Positions 5,561-6,083 of a stretch of 6,083 nucleotides of DNA are shown here, piece by piece. The stretch is from NCBI GenBank assembly GCA_024206195.1, contig JAAGZO010000623.1, forward strand, positions 1 to 6,083, written 5' to 3'. The position numbers and the translations under genes were made by a program. The notes beneath the pieces are model-generated. The model was given only the letters and a program-made list of their open reading frames with translations, had not been told where the DNA came from and did no database searches. This DNA is from a bacterium. Its GTDB lineage: Archaea; Nanoarchaeota; Nanoarchaeia; Woesearchaeales; UBA10216. How positions within the stretch are numbered: position 1 is the stretch's first letter; every line of letters begins with the position of its first letter.

Positions 5561-5797
5561 CGGTGCAAACAATGCAACACGGAGATACACGGCACTAACA
5601 AAACACAGTCGTGTGGATGTCCCAACATGATGACAGTCATTGGAGAAAAAATTTCTGCAGTTGACTTAAACAAAGTCATTATGTTAAATTCACAGAAGAA
5701 CACTAAACAAAAAGATGTTCTGTCTTCTCAAGACTTGATGTATCAGGAAGAGAGAAGAAACCGAAAGGTAAAAAAACTTGATTTTGAAATTAGGTGA
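5549..5797 (+). CDS. Small zinc-finger-like protein (CxxC...CxC), 82 residues
   Basis: Short cytoplasmic protein. RCKQC (C6, C9) and SCGC (C22, C24) form a CxxC-x12-CxC pattern expected to bind one zinc ion, followed by PNMMTV and AVDLNKVIML (residues 37-46), and a highly charged lysine/arginine-rich C-terminal half. The layout resembles a conserved hypothetical protein I recall from T4-like cyanophages, function unknown; that memory is unverified. The charged tail could bind nucleic acid. The ATG is preceded by AAGAGG at 10 bases. The gene ends three bases before the next one starts, so the two are probably co-translated. Confidence 0.8.
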   Translation: MLIVRCKQCNTEIHGTNKTQSCGCPNMMTVIGEKISAVDLNKVIMLNSQKNTKQKDVLSSQDLMYQEERRNRKVKKLDFEIR

Positions 5798-5799
5798 TT

Positions 5800-5961
5800 A
5801 TGTCTCATAACTGTATTACAGAAAAACAGTGTCAGGAGATGATCGATAAGGCTATCGATAAACACAACAAAACTGCCTCACTCATTAGTGCTTGTATAGG
5901 TTCAGTATTACTGTTCTTTTATGCTCAAGGACTTCTGATTGTGGTAGGATTGTGGAAATAA
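5800..5961 (+). CDS. Small single-pass membrane protein, 53 residues
   Basis: ATG 5800 is preceded by AGGTGA (5792-5797), whose last bases are the upstream stop codon, giving a compact gene junction. The N-terminal half (about residues 1-25, TEKQCQEMIDKAIDKHNK) is polar and helical; residues about 27-52 (SLISACIGSVLLF... to ...IVVGLW) form one membrane-spanning helix, ending in a single lysine. A protein this short with one helix could be an inner-membrane regulator, an antiholin-like factor or a host-membrane modifier, but nothing in the sequence decides this. A similar arrangement (polar helix then membrane helix) occurs in small cyanophage hypothetical proteins as far as I recall. Confidence 0.75.
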   Translation: MSHNCITEKQCQEMIDKAIDKHNKTASLISACIGSVLLFFYAQGLLIVVGLWK

Positions 5962-5983
5962 TAATCATATACATATTACAAGA

Positions 5984-6083
5984 ATGAAATTTTATTCCGT
6001 GGAACACTGGCAAGAGAATTGGGAAGAATTGATCTCAAAGGTTGAGAATGGTGAGTCAATAGGAATAACAAATGGAAAACATA
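5984..6083 (+). CDS. Phd/YefM-like antitoxin or prevent-host-death family protein, 3'-truncated by window edge
   Basis: The first 33 residues are visible. MKFYSVEHWQENWEELI followed by SKVENGESIGITNGK follows the Phd/YefM N-terminal pattern: a strand, a helix with regularly spaced hydrophobic residues, then the V-NGE turn and an I-T strand. Family members are DNA-binding antitoxins that repress their own operon and neutralise a toxin such as Doc or YoeB. The rest, including any toxin-binding tail or downstream toxin gene, lies beyond the window. No clear Shine-Dalgarno site is present; the 22 bases upstream are AT-rich. As far as I recall, cyanophages carry stand-alone relatives, so a toxin partner should not be assumed. 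Confidence 0.65.
   Translation, partial: MKFYSVEHWQENWEELISKVENGESIGITNGKH

Noticed and set aside
5842..5859. ATCGATA/TATCGAT inverted repeat with a 4-base loop inside the membrane-protein gene
   Set aside because: It is explained by the coded repeat IDKAIDK with the same codons used twice; no sign of a regulatory role.

Overview
The window looks like part of a T4-like myovirus genome, most probably a marine cyanophage infecting Synechococcus or Prochlorococcus. The reasons are a class Ia ribonucleotide reductase pair (nrdA-nrdB) followed directly by a GIY-YIG nuclease, a phage-encoded tRNA-Arg, a small 2-oxoglutarate/Fe(II) oxygenase, a short zinc-finger protein and a run of small tightly packed genes, all on the + strand. 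The cyanophage assignment rests on remembered family resemblance and gene order; no database search was possible.

Layout. Positions 2-1528 hold the C-terminal two thirds of NrdA, with its start beyond the left edge. NrdB follows at 1542-2729. A GIY-YIG nuclease gene overlaps the end of nrdB, but its N-terminal segment (from ATG 2692) and its nuclease domain (to 3245) lie in different frames, so it carries an apparent one-base frameshift. Next is an exported lysozyme-like protein (3260-3874). A 112-base intergenic stretch then holds a near-consensus sigma-70 promoter (TTGACA, 17-base spacer, TATATT), a short structured leader and tRNA-Arg(UCU) at 3987-4060. Downstream are an unrecognised 66-residue protein, a 2OG-Fe(II) oxygenase, a secreted HExxH putative metalloprotease, an 82-residue CxxC/CxC zinc-binding protein, a 53-residue membrane protein, and the start of a Phd/YefM-like antitoxin cut by the right edge.

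How the genes fit together. NrdA and NrdB together make deoxyribonucleotides for phage replication, and all catalytic residues visible in both are intact. The tRNA reads AGA (and probably AGG) codons. These account for 12 of 14 arginines in the oxygenase gene just downstream but only 10 of 19 in nrdB, consistent with the tRNA serving the phage's own codon preference. Two products (lysozyme and HExxH protein) carry N-terminal export signals and several cysteines, so they probably act outside the cytoplasm on the cell envelope.

The points most worth a second look are: the leader before the tRNA, which carries an 8-base match to the anti-Shine-Dalgarno 3' end of 16S rRNA in a segment predicted to be unpaired between two hairpins; the frameshifted nuclease gene; the exported HExxH protein; and a perfect hairpin that overlaps the start codon of the zinc-finger gene.
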